Shown piece by piece: positions 20,778 through 31,961 of a DNA stretch of 64,000 bases (its first letter is position 1; the number at the start of each line of letters is the position of its first letter). The notes below the pieces were generated by a model. The model was not told where the DNA came from and did not search any database. It saw nothing but the letters and a program-made list of their open reading frames with translations. This DNA comes from Przewalskia tangutica (taxonomy: Eukaryota > Streptophyta > Magnoliopsida > Solanales > Solanaceae), in assembly GCA_029844215.1 (NCBI GenBank), contig CM056730.1, positions 53,084,924 to 53,148,923 of the forward strand, written 5' to 3'. The position numbers and the translations under genes were made by a program.

Positions 20778-22101
20778 ATGCCTCCGCGCAAGGCAACCAG
20801 AGCCCGATGGCAAGGCAGCCGAGGGTGCCGCTAGTGAGATACAGAGGAGTACGAGGCGCAGCCCGCACAAGACTGAGGTTGTGCTTGACGGCGGGTTTCG
20901 CGACGCCGCCAAAGACCAAAGAGAGTTTAGAGCCGCAGCGGTGGGCGATGAGACTACAAGACTGAGCCTCCACCCACACGAGCAGTGAGATGGGTCGCGA
21001 GATGGCCCGCTTATTGGCCGTGGTCAGGCGATATGAGGACAGCCGACGCAGCAGCCTGGCCCGAGCACCAGCCGATGGTTCACCCCGAGCAGATAGTTTG
21101 AGGCTACGGGACTTTACGAGTTAGCCCGCCAGAGTTTTATGGGTCGAGGCTCGAGGATGATCCGCAGGAGTTCATCCGCAGCTACGGATCACGCGGTGAT
21201 CAAGGCTTCGTAAACCGAGTTCGTGACCTTTGGTTCGACGATCGCGTGATACCGCATGATCGTTTGATTCATAGGAGCTTTCCGGGAGAGCATGCACCTC
21301 CAGCAGTATGGGATGAGTTTTGGGGCTTTCTCACGCACTTCTTGCCTCCGCAGATGAGGAGGGCACGCCGGCAGTGATTTTTGTTATCGAGACAGAGGCG
21401 CGACCGTCGTGGAGTACAATGTCGAGTTCGATTCTTTGGCTCGATATGTCCCTCGCGCTTAGTCAGAATATGGAGGATAGGTGCATCGCCACGCCACCGC
21501 TAGATGATTATATGGCCGAGTCTTGTGCGGGTGTTTCTCTTCACCGCATGGACATTGCCCGCACGCAGCTCATGCACTAGGATGCGAGGCACGGAGGGTC
21601 GACGGAATGACTGGATCGCCAGAAGAGGCCGTGACGGCAGGGTCCTTTGGTGGCTTTCGAGGCGCACCGCCAAAGAAGAAAGCTAGTTATATACCCCCAC
21701 CGGCATGCAGAGTGGTCCTCCACCGCCTTCGTGAGCAGGTCGTGGCTCGAGGTTCAGATTTTCGGCAGAGCAGGGGTGTTAACCAGCTGAAGCCACCCCT
21801 ACCTCGTTGTGACCATTGTGGTAGACTCCATTTTGGAGAGTGTCGTGCTAGATTGGGAGTTTGTTTTGCATGCGGCCAGCAGGGCCATTTTGCGAGGAAC
21901 TGTCCGACCAAGGGAAGCGCGGATGTTACGATTCAGCCTTCAGGATCTGTGGCTGGTTCATCACCTTCTACAATGCATACTGGCAGTAAGCTTATGATTA
22001 GAGTGAGCGGTAGCTTCAGGTATATCCTTAACCCTCTAGAGTTTTGGTATGCTTGTTATGATGATCTCATTATTGTGTGCTATGTACGGATAGCATTGTG
22101 A
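20778..22101 (+). pseudogene. gag: A gag, decayed
   Basis: Gag supplies capsid and nucleocapsid. The ATG at 20778 (ATGCCTCCGCGCAAGGCAAC) matches the gag start of B (28889, minus) and C (47657). The capsid part is fragmented by indels. The C-terminal part is open from 21523: a basic linker, CDHCGRLHFGEC (about 21803-21838), then a perfect CCHC knuckle CFACGQQGHFARNC at 21862-21903, followed by a short S/T-rich tail. No protease follows. Parallel segments occur in Z, B and C with different indels, so either each copy decayed separately or the consensus is poor in this high-copy stretch. Confidence 0.85.
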
Positions 22102-22791
22102 TATGTGTGAGTTAGAATGCATGGTTAGTTGGAAGGATACGTATGGAGGCATGGTAAGTGTGAACCTTAGACTATTTCACGACTGAGACCTTAGAGGTAA
22201 GGTCGTCTTGAGTAAAAGATTCGTTTTATGTTTGACCTTTTTAAGGGTGAGTGGTATACGTGGGATTTATTTGTGTGATAAGTCCGTGGGTAGTGTGAGA
22301 TGGAAGTGGTAGCTTTCATGATGTGAATTAGTAAGATTGTTCCGAATCGGGGAACAAGAGTTTGGCACGGTATGTGGTCGGGTTTAGGACCATTTGCGTC
22401 AACCCGTAACCCGGTTTTGGGTGGGGTCAGTTCCGGGTGGTCCCGCCAGGTGGTAGGGTCACGAGGGTGCTAGGCCCGAGTTTAGACGACCATCGTATGA
22501 GTTTGTGGATGTGTTCGACCAGAATCGTTCGTGAAGGCCGGTAATGGCCTTAGGGGATATTACGGCTAGTAAGATGACCAAGTTTGGAGGTGGTGACTCC
22601 AAGGTTTTGGGAAGCTGGCGATGGGAAGTGTGGTACGATACTAGAAGAGTTCAAGTGTTCGAGAACGGCACGACGAGTAAGGCACCCAGATAACGTGTGT
22701 TATTTCGTGACCAAGCTGTGGCGTTGGCAATTTGTTAGAAGAGCTTCATCGATATCCGTCTTGTGAAGGAACATTCGGGACGAATGTTTCT
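22102..22791 (+). other. A 3' internal module without ORF
   Basis: About 690 bases between gag and the PPT. It shares blocks with Z and C (GAGACCTTAGAGGTAAGGTCG near 22184; GGTCCCGCC..GGTAGGGTCACGAGGGTG near 22439) and ends with the pre-PPT hairpin AACATTCG-GGA-CGAATGTT (22770-22788). No pol domain is seen. Confidence 0.65.
22770..22788 (+). other. Pre-PPT hairpin of A
   Basis: An 8-base perfect inverted repeat with a 3-base loop (AACATTCG-GGA-CGAATGTT), ending 3 bases before the PPT. The same structure precedes the PPT in Z, B, D, F and both C copies. Confidence 0.8.
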
Positions 22792-22804
22792 AAGGAGGGG
22801 AGAA
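22792..22804 (+). other. A polypurine tract
   Basis: AAGGAGGGGAGAA directly before the 3' LTR TGTTATACC; primer site for plus-strand synthesis by analogy with the family. Confidence 0.9.
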
Positions 22805-25800
22805 TGTTATACCCCGTATTTCCAGAGTATGTATGCGAGGACGTACGTACGAGAATACGGCAGAAAGATTGGAAAGGAAGAAAGAGGTGATTTTTCCACG
22901 GAAAAGTTTCCGGTTTTTGTGAAGGAAAAGGTTCGTTAATGGGAATTGGATTCCCGATTTGGTATTCGGACTTCTGGAATATTAGAGAATTATGGAATTT
23001 TATTTTGGAAATGGTCACGTGGGCCCACGGAGAAATTTACTTTGTGGGCCCACTTTGTTTTAGATTTTGGCCATTGTGGATTTTTTCGAAGACGCGTTTT
23101 TGAGGGCCAATAGGAGGTGACACGTGTCACCCCGCCAGGTGGCTCGAAATGACCTTTGCACAACACCTTGTTAGAGTCGTTTCGACGAAACGCTTTCGTA
23201 ACTTGCGCGGAAAATTCCGGCTATGTCGCTTTGTATTTTTGCGGATTTTTCCGAGAGGCGAAACATTCTCGACCAACGGGAGGGTGACATGTGTCACCTC
23301 ACAATGGAGACAAGGCGACTTGGCCGAATGAGGGGCTTGTGGTGCTAGATATTTGTGTAGATATTTGTGAGGGTTTTAAGAGTAGGGCTAGGTGCACTTG
23401 GCTTGATCTTGGCCTTACACTTGCCTTGCACTTGGCTAGATCTTGGCCATTGGTTGGCCTTTGGGTTTGCTATAAATACCCTTAGTTGATGAACTTTCTT
23501 CATCCAAAAATCTTTTCCAAGTCTTGAAATCTCTCCTTTGTGAGTTGAAATCGTCCAAAGCCCTCCCTTGTGGAGCTTTGGTAGAAGCCCCCTTTGAGTG
23601 AGGCTTTAGTGGGGTACCCCCTAGCCTAGTTGTTTTCAGTATAATACCCTTGTTGTGGTATAGAAATACTCCTAGTATTGTTATAATGCCCAAAATACCT
23701 TAGCCTTGTACCTTGTAGTATTCCAAAGATACCTCTTTACGTAGAGTCCTAAATACTACCTTTTGTCCTTTTAGTCTCAAACCGAAACCCTAAGGAAATC
23801 TTCATAGTTGGTTGAAGTATTTTGAGTAGAAGTTGGTTAGAACTTCTAAGGGTTGTTTGGAGTGGTTTGGAGCGCACGGTGGAGCTAAACCTTGCTCAGA
23901 TCGACATTATAACTTGGATAATTTTGGGCTTATCGAGGTAATTATCTTGTCCTCTATTGTAATTGGAAATTACATGTTTGGTTGAATATATAGTTGAAGT
24001 ATACTATATATGGAACTACTTAGTATTCGCAATGTCTTTTGACTTAAGCTCAAGAATAAAGAATCGAATCGAATCAGATTTACATAGGATCAGACAGAGA
24101 GACTTGTAGAATTGTACACGTCCGGTAGACGTGTAAACCCCCAGTTGGCTTGGTAGCCGGCCTCGATAGAGGAGATTTACGCTGTCATGGGAGGTCTGCG
24201 AATTTTCTATAGAAAGATAGAAACTTGTGTTTTGGGGTTAATAGACGTTGACCTTTATAGTGAAAGTACTAAGAGTAGCGTATTCTACTCGAGTGGAAAG
24301 GGCTAGCAAGGTTGTAGTACTTGGAGCATTTTGCTTATTGTCGATAAATCGTCGCGAGGTATGTGAACCTCTTCCTATCTTTTCTAGCATGATTTTTGTG
24401 AACTATGTAGTACGGTAGACGTACATGTGCTAAGTGATTTGGTTGGTTTAAAACATAGGTGTTATAATAGCTTTATGGGAAGTTAGTTATAACGACCTTA
24501 TGTAAGTGAAAATGGTTTACTGATGTTAGAAGTTAAGAGACTTGATCTTATAAGATAAGAGACTTAACTTATTTGTTTTAATGTGGATGTTTGTGTGAAA
24601 CCTCATTCGTGAGTAATGAGTACTTGGTTTTAAAGGGATAATGTTTTACCGATTTCGAATCGTAATGTATCGACTGCACCAACGCGGCGTTAATAAAGGA
24701 AATGTATTGAATAATGATGTGTTGTATTAAAACCGAGAAACCTCCATCCGCATGAAGCTAAGATGAGACAAAATGATATTACATTTTCTAGATCATGGTC
24801 TTTGTAATAAGATCGTTATAAACAAGAATAAACTACTCACGTATATGACATATGTTACTCAATTGTTCTAAAAGGAATCAAGTGATTAAGTTTGGGGAAC
24901 TATGAAACCATTTGAAAATGAGAAGCTTGAGTAATCAAACTAGGCAACCGGAACTTAGGAAAAGAATGTTGTTACTTGATTTTGAAAAGGAAGGTGGGTT
25001 GGTCATTCTAATACTACGTATCGGGTGACTTTTATAAAAGTAATGGATCTCTTTTAAAAGAACTTAACGATGTAGTACTTTGGGGTTAAAAACCCGACTT
25101 TGGCATAAAATGAAAGTACTTTGAGTTGTGTGAAACTTACTATGCTTGTTGTTGTGAAACTTGCCTATGCTTGTGATGATAGCCTTTATTGTACAATCGT
25201 TGTGTTTCGTGTTACCGTCTCTCGATAGAGGTCGGTTGGATAGTTGAGAACTTACTGACGCGTTGGCAGTGACGAGAAATTCCACGCACGCCTCGTTGAT
25301 AGTATTATTGTTGTTAATCGCTTTGGACATACTGACACGATGCGTAGCGCACGGGTATGCTTCCATTTTGGTTAAGGTCTTGTGGTTAATCGCTTTGGAT
25401 ATACTGACACGATGCGTAGCGCACGGGTATGTTTCCATTTTGATTATCGCCTTGTGATTTCCCTTTGGACATACTGACACGATGCGTAGCGCACGCGGGT
25501 ATCGCCCATTTGGAATGTTGTCTTATTTTTCCTTCGACATACCGACACGCGCGTAGCGCACGGGTATGCGTCCATTTGGAATGTTGTCTTATTTTTCCCT
25601 TTGGACATACTGACACGATGCGTAGCGCACGGGTATGCTTCCATTTGGATTGCTGTCTTGTTGTTGAGGTCACATGGACATGTCTACACCGATGCAGTAT
25701 TCCGGGGGCATGCGGCCATAATGCGAACCTGATTGATGTTGTGGGCGTGAGACCCATAGTTATATCGAGTGATGATCGCTTTATGTTGTGAATCGTAGTT

Positions 25801-26297
25801 TGGTTATCATACATGTCTCCGCTTTATATAGACTAGTATGATTTCATTTCTGATTATGCAGATTTCACATACTTGGTACTGTTATCGACCTCCTTCGGCC
25901 GCGTCATGCCGCAGTAGAGGTACATCGGTCGTGGTTCCTCGCCATAGGATCACGATTCAGCAGATTTGAAGCTCCGTTTCTCCGGAGGCTTATCTTTTGG
26001 TAGGTGTTCCCTGAGTTGTAGGTTCTTGTACATTCAGGGGTATGGCGGGGCCCTGTCCCGTCATAGTCATTGTATATCTTAGAGGTCTGTAGTACTGTTG
26101 TGGGCAGGGTTGTAAAGGGATTAAACTGTTCAGGTTTTATGTATATACTGAAGGCAACTGTTTTGGTTGGCCTGTTTATTCATTTATCTCTTGTTAAATG
26201 ACTCTTGTTTTGTGTTCCGCTGATTTTCTCTGATGTTTGTATCACTAGGGTGCCTAGGGTAAGGCACCAGTAACGGGCCCCGGAACGGGTCGTTACA
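22805..26297 (+). repeat. A 3' LTR
   Basis: Partner of the LTR at 17087 with the same order of boxes: palindromic G-box 23116-23131, second box 23283-23298, TATA 23471-23478, array 25314-25667, GC hairpin 26042-26064 and terminal GGTGCC..GGCACC. Its 3' end (CACCAGTAACGGGCCCCGG) is intact where the 5' LTR reads CACGATGCCCCG. Confidence 0.95.
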
Positions 26298-26302
26298 AGA
26301 AT

Positions 26303-26944
26303 CCTCTTGGATTTTTAGAGAGAAGGAGGAGCTTGAAATATGTAGAGAGAAGGAAGAGGTTTTTCAAAGAGAGAGATGACAAATGACCAAGTCTTTAAGA
26401 CTTGGTTAATATATTGCATGTAAAAATCAGATGGGGGGGGGGGGACACTTGTCCCCCACTCAGGCCCTTTCAAAATAAAAATCTGACTTTTCCTATGTTT
26501 TTCCGCCTGATTTCCATTCGGCGCGCTGCCGGCGCCGCGCAACTCGCGACTCGGAACTTTAGGCGCCGCGGCCCTGATTTCCGGCGCCGCGACCATGCAT
26601 TCCCCGCCTTGGCGCCGTGGCCCTGCCTCCGGCGCCACGGCGCTGAGGCGCCTGACCGAAGTTTTCTGATTTCGAGTCCGTCTGCGCAATGAACTTGTAA
26701 CTCCCGTAACTTCCTACTCCGATGTCCTATCGATGAACGGTTGGTTGCGTTGGAAACTAGACTCAACGAACTACGCCATAGGCCTTTAAAACACTTAGGA
26801 ACTCTCAATGTACCGGGTCATAACCCGTCTCAAAGTTGACTAAAACCCGTCCGGAACAATCCGTCAACCTATCCTTTGGAAATTTTAAGTCTTACATGCT
26901 TTCGTACACTCTCATACGTAGGGTCAGAACTACGGGGTATAACA
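26303..26944 (-). repeat. B 3' LTR, piece 3 (LTR 5' end)
   Basis: Matches 31386-31961. It contains a 12-13 base G run near 26431, a box GGGGACACTTGTCCCC-like near 26441-26457, and a GC-rich block of GGCGCC repeats at about 26517-26660 that is about 60 bases longer than in the partner LTR. It ends GGGGTATAACA next to the PPT. Long frames here on both strands come from the GC-rich block and are not genes. Confidence 0.92.
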
Positions 26945-26957
26945 TTCTCCCCCCCTT
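26945..26957 (-). other. B polypurine tract
   Basis: Reverse complement of TTCTCCCCCCCTT, adjoining the 3' LTR, with the pre-PPT hairpin AACATTCG-TCC-CGAATGTT at 26961-26979. Confidence 0.9.
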
Positions 26958-26979
26958 AGAAACATTCGTCCCGAATGTT

Positions 26980-27639
26980 CCTTCTATGTCTCCAGAACGC
27001 ATGTGCCGGTGTAGTCTCCACTACTATACTTATAAAACCAATTATGCCACATATGTTCATAATATACTAACCACGCAAAAGCTTACCTCCCCGCCTACGA
27101 GGAATTACCTCTAACACGTATAACAACTTATTAGTCCCCATCCGCGGTCTAAGGGTATTCTCCTCACAATAGATCACTCCCATCTTCTCAACACATATTC
27201 GCTTCTTCTTCTACCTGTCGTATCCTCCTTACACACTCGACTTTTCCTAGCATACATACCACACTCTTGTTCCCGGCCCGAGACAACCTCACTATCCAAG
27301 TTACGAAAACCTAGTGGTTTCCCTAGCTTAGCTACCCACTATCATTTCACACCACTCATGGACTTATTACCCACGTATACCCTACGTGTACTATGTTCCT
27401 CGAAAAAAAGATCACCCGTAAAATCTTCCACTCACGATGGCCCTGTAGCTAAGGTTCCCACGGTTATCAAAATCCTAAGGACTCCCCACTTTTATGTCCC
27501 TAAACTTACCCCCTTCTACAAGCCAGGCTCTCCAAGTCACAATTTACATAAAATTACCCGCACATAACACTTAACATGTAACCATCTTATCACACCTACT
27601 AATCTTTAGAGAGTTAAGGATATACCTGCAATTATTGCT
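26980..27639 (-). other. B 3' internal module without ORF
   Basis: About 660 bases between the pre-PPT hairpin and gag. No protein family is recognised. It aligns loosely with the same region of A and C, for example the AAACCACTAGGTTTTCGTAAC-like stretch (minus strand, near 27305-27325) that resembles C at 42568-42590. Confidence 0.5.
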
Positions 27640-28889
27640 TCACTTCTCCCTCGCCGTTCTAATCATGATCCTGCCCTGCACGGCGCATAGCAAAAGAAGG
27701 CGATGAACCAGCCACTGATCCCGAAGGCTGAATCTCTTCATCCGTGTTATCTCTGGTCGGACAATTCCTCGCAAATGGCCTGCCGCCGCATGTAAAACAA
27801 ACTCCCAACCCAGCACGACACTCTCCATCATGGAGCCTACCACAACGGCCGCAATGAGGTGGGGGTGGCCCCATCCGGCTAGCACCCCCACTTCCCCGAG
27901 AACCGGAAACCTTGGAGCCACGACCGCCTCGAATATCCCGAACGCCCCAAGGCGCGGAGAACCATTCGAATCGGGCGAGGGCATAACTAGCTGGCTGCGG
28001 CTGTCCGCCTCGAAAGTTACCAAAGGACCCTGCTGTCTTGGCCATCTTCTGCTGATCTTGGTTATTCCGTCGACTTACGCCTCACACCCGAGTGCATAAG
28101 CTGCATACGGCAATGTCCATGCGGTGAAGAGCTACTCCTGCAACTTCGCCAAGTAATCGTCCAGCCTGTGACATAGCGGTGTACCTATCCTCCATGTACG
28201 CCACTAAGGCGGTACATATCGGGCCAACGAATCAAACTCTACATTGTAATCCCGAACCGCCCGCCCGTTCTGCCTCAACATCAAAAATCTATCCGCCCGC
28301 GCCCGCCGCATCTGCGAAGGCAAGAAGTGGGCAAGAAAGGCCTCTGAGAACTCGTCCCAAACACTGAAGCGCATGCTCCCCGGCGGTTCCCATGAATCAT
28401 ACTACCAATCGCAGTTGTCCCGCAAATCGCGAACCTAGTACCACCGACTCGGTCTCCAAGCCCCGATCACCCTACGATCCGTCAGAATCGCTTCGGATAA
28501 ACTCCCGAGGATCATCCTCGTGCCTCGACCCATAAAACTCGTGGGTCGCAACTCAAAAGTCCTCGCCTCGTTAGCAGACTCTGTCTTTGAACTACGGTAC
28601 AAATGAATCGCTGCTCTCAAATTTATCCTCGTTCGCCACAATCTCGCTAGTAATCGCCATCTCTCAGTAGCCCATATCCTTCGCCACCGCCGCCGGATCG
28701 AGGCTCGTACCGTGGTCTCGTGAGCCGCCGCCGCCTCGCATTTCACCGGGTTGGCGGCGTGGTAGAACTCGCCGTCCAAACACCTCATCCCAGTTGGGAC
28801 TGGGCACGTGCCTCGTAACCTCGGTGCCTACTAGTAGTTCCCTCTACTGCCTTGCCCTTCTGGGCCGCGGTTGCCTTGCGTGGAGGCAT
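27640..28889 (-). pseudogene. gag: B gag, decayed
   Basis: The start is ATG at 28889 on the minus strand (ATGCCTCCACGCAAGGCAAC), the same opening as A. The capsid region is frame-broken. The C-terminal part reads through 28045-27659: a glycine-rich linker, CGRCGRLHDGEC, then CFTCGGRPFARNC, which corresponds to the CCHC knuckle. It is one residue short and lacks the zinc-binding His, because bases around the expected GGCCAT are missing (near 27775-27785). The tail resembles that of A (QPSGSVAGSSPS). A and B gag are clearly sisters. Not functional as it reads. Confidence 0.85.
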
Positions 28890-29073
28890 AACTGATACAG
28901 GAAACAATACGTCAGAGGAAATTCAACCTATAACACAGCTCTATCGCACGATCTTAGAGCGAAAGATGGAAACCAATCCTAAATATCCTGCACTCCTCGA
29001 TTATAGATGCACAACACACCGATAATCAAGACTCTACTAGATACGGCTGTAGACCGCTTTCCGAGGATTAATC

Positions 29074-29085
29074 GCTCTGATACCA
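29074..29085 (-). other. B primer binding site (intact iMet type)
   Basis: GCTCTGATACCA on the plus strand, that is TGGTATCAGAGC, four bases from the 5' LTR end. The only unaltered PBS in the window. Confidence 0.9.
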
Positions 29086-29089
29086 CTTT

Positions 29090-31961
29090 TGTCACGACCG
29101 ACCTGGATCCGTGATCGTGCCTTACCCCGCACCTTGTGATACAACATCGAGAAAACCAATGGAAATAAACTCACAAACAAGAACCATATAAGATAAAATA
29201 GGCTAACCCAAAAATGGCTACCTTCCGTAACATAAATAAACAGAATCAACAGTTACATCCTTAATAACCCCATTTATAACCTGACATGTGCCTCTAAGAG
29301 TTTGTAACAACCATGACGACAGTGGCCCCGTCATACCCCGAATGTACACAAAACCTACCACGTCGTGGAGAACTGCATCAAAATCAAGTCAAGCCTCCGA
29401 GTAATGAGCTTCGACACTCGAGCAAAGATCCTACGAATGAGGATCCACCACCGCTACCCTTACTGCGCAGATGAACGCAGCCGAGGAAGCGGGGTCGACA
29501 CAACGTACCAAGTATGTAAAACTGGAAAATACTGTATAATATAATAAGTCCAAAATACACAGATGATATAGATAAAAATCAAAATATGGTTGCACTGTGC
29601 CTAACTAACAATGGAGTAACAAGTATAAGTATAATATCGCATGAAAATAGAGGCTCGTGATCAAGACAGGATCCTCGCCGTAGTATCATTAAGCAATCCT
29701 ACTCGGATCGCTTACCCGCATGGATCCTGTGGATCTGCATAAGGCCATCCGCCTCGCATGGGACTGTTTCACCCGCATGAGACTATTTCACCCGCATGGA
29801 TCCTGTGGACCCGCATGAGTACCATCGCCGCACTCGCATGGGACTATTTCACCCGCATGGATCCTGTGGACCGGATCCGCATGAGTACAAGCGCCGCACT
29901 CGCATCATGGGTAGCAAATCCATGGCATAAGTAGTAAACCATCCTAATGGACGCATACCCGTGGACCATCCATCGTGTCAGTATGTCCAAAGGAAATAAC
30001 AAGAATCCGCATACCCGTGGGCCACCCAACGTGTCAGTATGCCAACAGGAATTAACAAGAATAACCCGGGGTCTACCCCGTAAGAGCATATCACCTAGCA
30101 CAACCGGCTATCATACATAACATAAGCGCTACCGGCCTATCATATCATAACATAAGCGCTACCGGCTTATTATAACATAAGCAAGTTAAGAAATCCCCTA
30201 ACTTCTTATTAACATTATTAACATATCCTCTCATTTCAGTATACCTAAGGCACCAACATGTCTTTTAATAGAAAAAAAATCCGGGAATTCAACCCAAGTA
30301 CCATGCACTTCTAACTTTTTAAGAAAAACTCTTTTTATACAAAGATTCCAAGATACCAATCACCATAGTATCAAGTTACAATTTCTTTTCAAAACAAGTC
30401 ACATTTCCTTTTAGAAATATAATAGGCTTCTAAATAAAGTGACTTCATTTCCTTTAAAACCTTAGGCAACCAATGCCTAAAAATCAATCCACCTTCCATA
30501 GTTTCAAATCCTTTACCCGTACTTGTTTTAGTTAGAGTAAACCATTCTTTGTGAACCTTTCCAAAAACTAATATAACCAACTTCCTATAAAGTCATTATA
30601 TTAGCGTTATACCTTTGTCAAATACATTTTCCTTAAATCCAAAGGACATATACTTTTGAAATGAAACAAGCATCATATACTTTAAAACAAGTGTAGATTA
30701 TCAAATCTTGTACGTATACCGTACTACATAGATACAACTACTCATGCTCAAGAGATAGGAAAGCTCTACATACCTCCTTGGTCAATCCACTTGCTAAGTC
30801 CAACTACCGCAAGTAATATGTCAACCTATAATAACCATAGTGTTTATTAACCTCTAATTTCAATGTAGAAATTCCAAATTCAAGTTATCAATTCCTAAGG
30901 AAAATTGGGCAGCATTTCCTTTGTTTCTACTCACTTTGCCACCTTTTCAAAGGCCGATTTTTCAACATTCAAACGCCTTATTAAGGCCCAACAACCAAAC
31001 CAACACAAAGGGGATTACACATCTAATCTTGGGTGTGTAAAATTCTGCCCCATAAGTTATAATAGTACACTTAACAATTCTAAGGTGGTTTTTAGGCTAC
31101 AACATGCTCATAATATTTCTTTAGCCAAATCCTTCATATCCAACCCACATTTCTAGCATGCAATGACTCTAAGAGCATTATTTACCGCCATAAGTATCTC
31201 CTTCATAACATGCAACTCTATAAACTAATAATAGAGGAAGAATCATTACCTTAGAGCTTTAGCCAAATTTTATCCAACAATTTGCTAGCCTTTCTACCAA
31301 GAATACCACTACCACCACCATCACAAGCTAGCCACAAGCTTCTTTCTTATCTTTTAATTTTTCAGATTTTTCTTAAGGCTAGAATCCTCTTGGATTTTTA
31401 GAGAGAAGGAGGAGCTTGAAATATGTAGAGAGAAGGAAGAGGTTTTTCAAAGAGAGAGATGACAAATGACCAAGTCTTTAAGACTTGGTTAATATATGGC
31501 ATTTAAAAATCATATGGTGGGGACACTTGTCCCCACTCAGTGCCCTTTCAAAATAAAAATCGACTTTTCCTATGTTTTTCCGATTTGATTTCGCCGCTGC
31601 CCTCGCAGCCGGCGCCGCGCCATGCATTCTCGCTTTGAACCGCCCCGCCTCCGCGCCATGAGCCGAGGCCCCGACCAAGTTTTCGATTTCGAGTCCGTCA
31701 CAAGACCGAACTTGTAACTCCCGTAACTTCCTACTCCGATGTCCTATCGATGAACGGTTGGTTGCGTTGGAAACTAGACTCAACGAACTACGCCCTAGGC
31801 CTTTGAAACACTTAGGAACTCTCAATGTACCGGGTCATAACCCGCCTCAAAGTTGACTAAAACCCGTCCGGAACAATCCGTCAACCTATCCTTTGGAAAT
31901 TTTAAGTCTTACATGCTTTCGTACACTCTCATACGTAGGGTCAGAACTACGGGGTATAACA
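29090..31961 (-). repeat. B 5' LTR (2872 bases), uninterrupted
   Basis: Serves as the empty-site reference for A (AGAATCC at 31381) and for the LINE (30108-30373). It has three copies of a TAACATAAGCGCTACCGGC-type unit at about 30106-30185, exactly inside the part lost at the LINE insertion. The PBS-side end (29090-29130) carries many small changes relative to the 3' LTR (8431-8470). Confidence 0.95.

Larger units (their letters stand above)
17087..26297 (+). mobile_element. Element A: complete gag-only LTR retrotransposon (9.2 kb)
   Basis: LTRs 17087-20574 and 22805-26297 (3488 and 3493 bases) flank a 2230-base internal region. Both LTRs begin TGTTATACCCCG and end CGTTACA. A PBS-like TGGTATCGAGC lies at 20579, a PPT at 22792-22804, and an exact TSD AGAAT on both sides. 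The undisturbed site is present in the partner LTR of host element B. Only a gag is found, so it depends on another element for reverse transcription and integration. It is among the youngest events in the nest. Confidence 0.96.
8431..31961 (-). mobile_element. Element B: complete gag-only LTR retrotransposon, with a LINE and element A in its 3' LTR
   Basis: Minus strand: 5' LTR 29090-31961, PBS 29074-29085, internal 26945-29089, PPT 26945-26957, 3' LTR in three pieces (8431-9478, 16077-17086, 26303-26944). The flanks are GCAGG (8426-8430) and TCAGG (31962-31966), a TSD with one mismatch. The uninterrupted D sequence at 37931-37950 reads GCAGGCCCTC, which confirms the site. Net length is about 7.7 kb. 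The LTR segments 16077-17086 and 30374-31383 differ at only a handful of bases. Confidence 0.93.

Noticed and set aside
26315..26808. Arg/Ala-rich frames on both strands near the GC block
   Set aside because: Produced by GGCGCC repeats; the partner LTR has them disrupted, and they span the promoter half of the B LTR.
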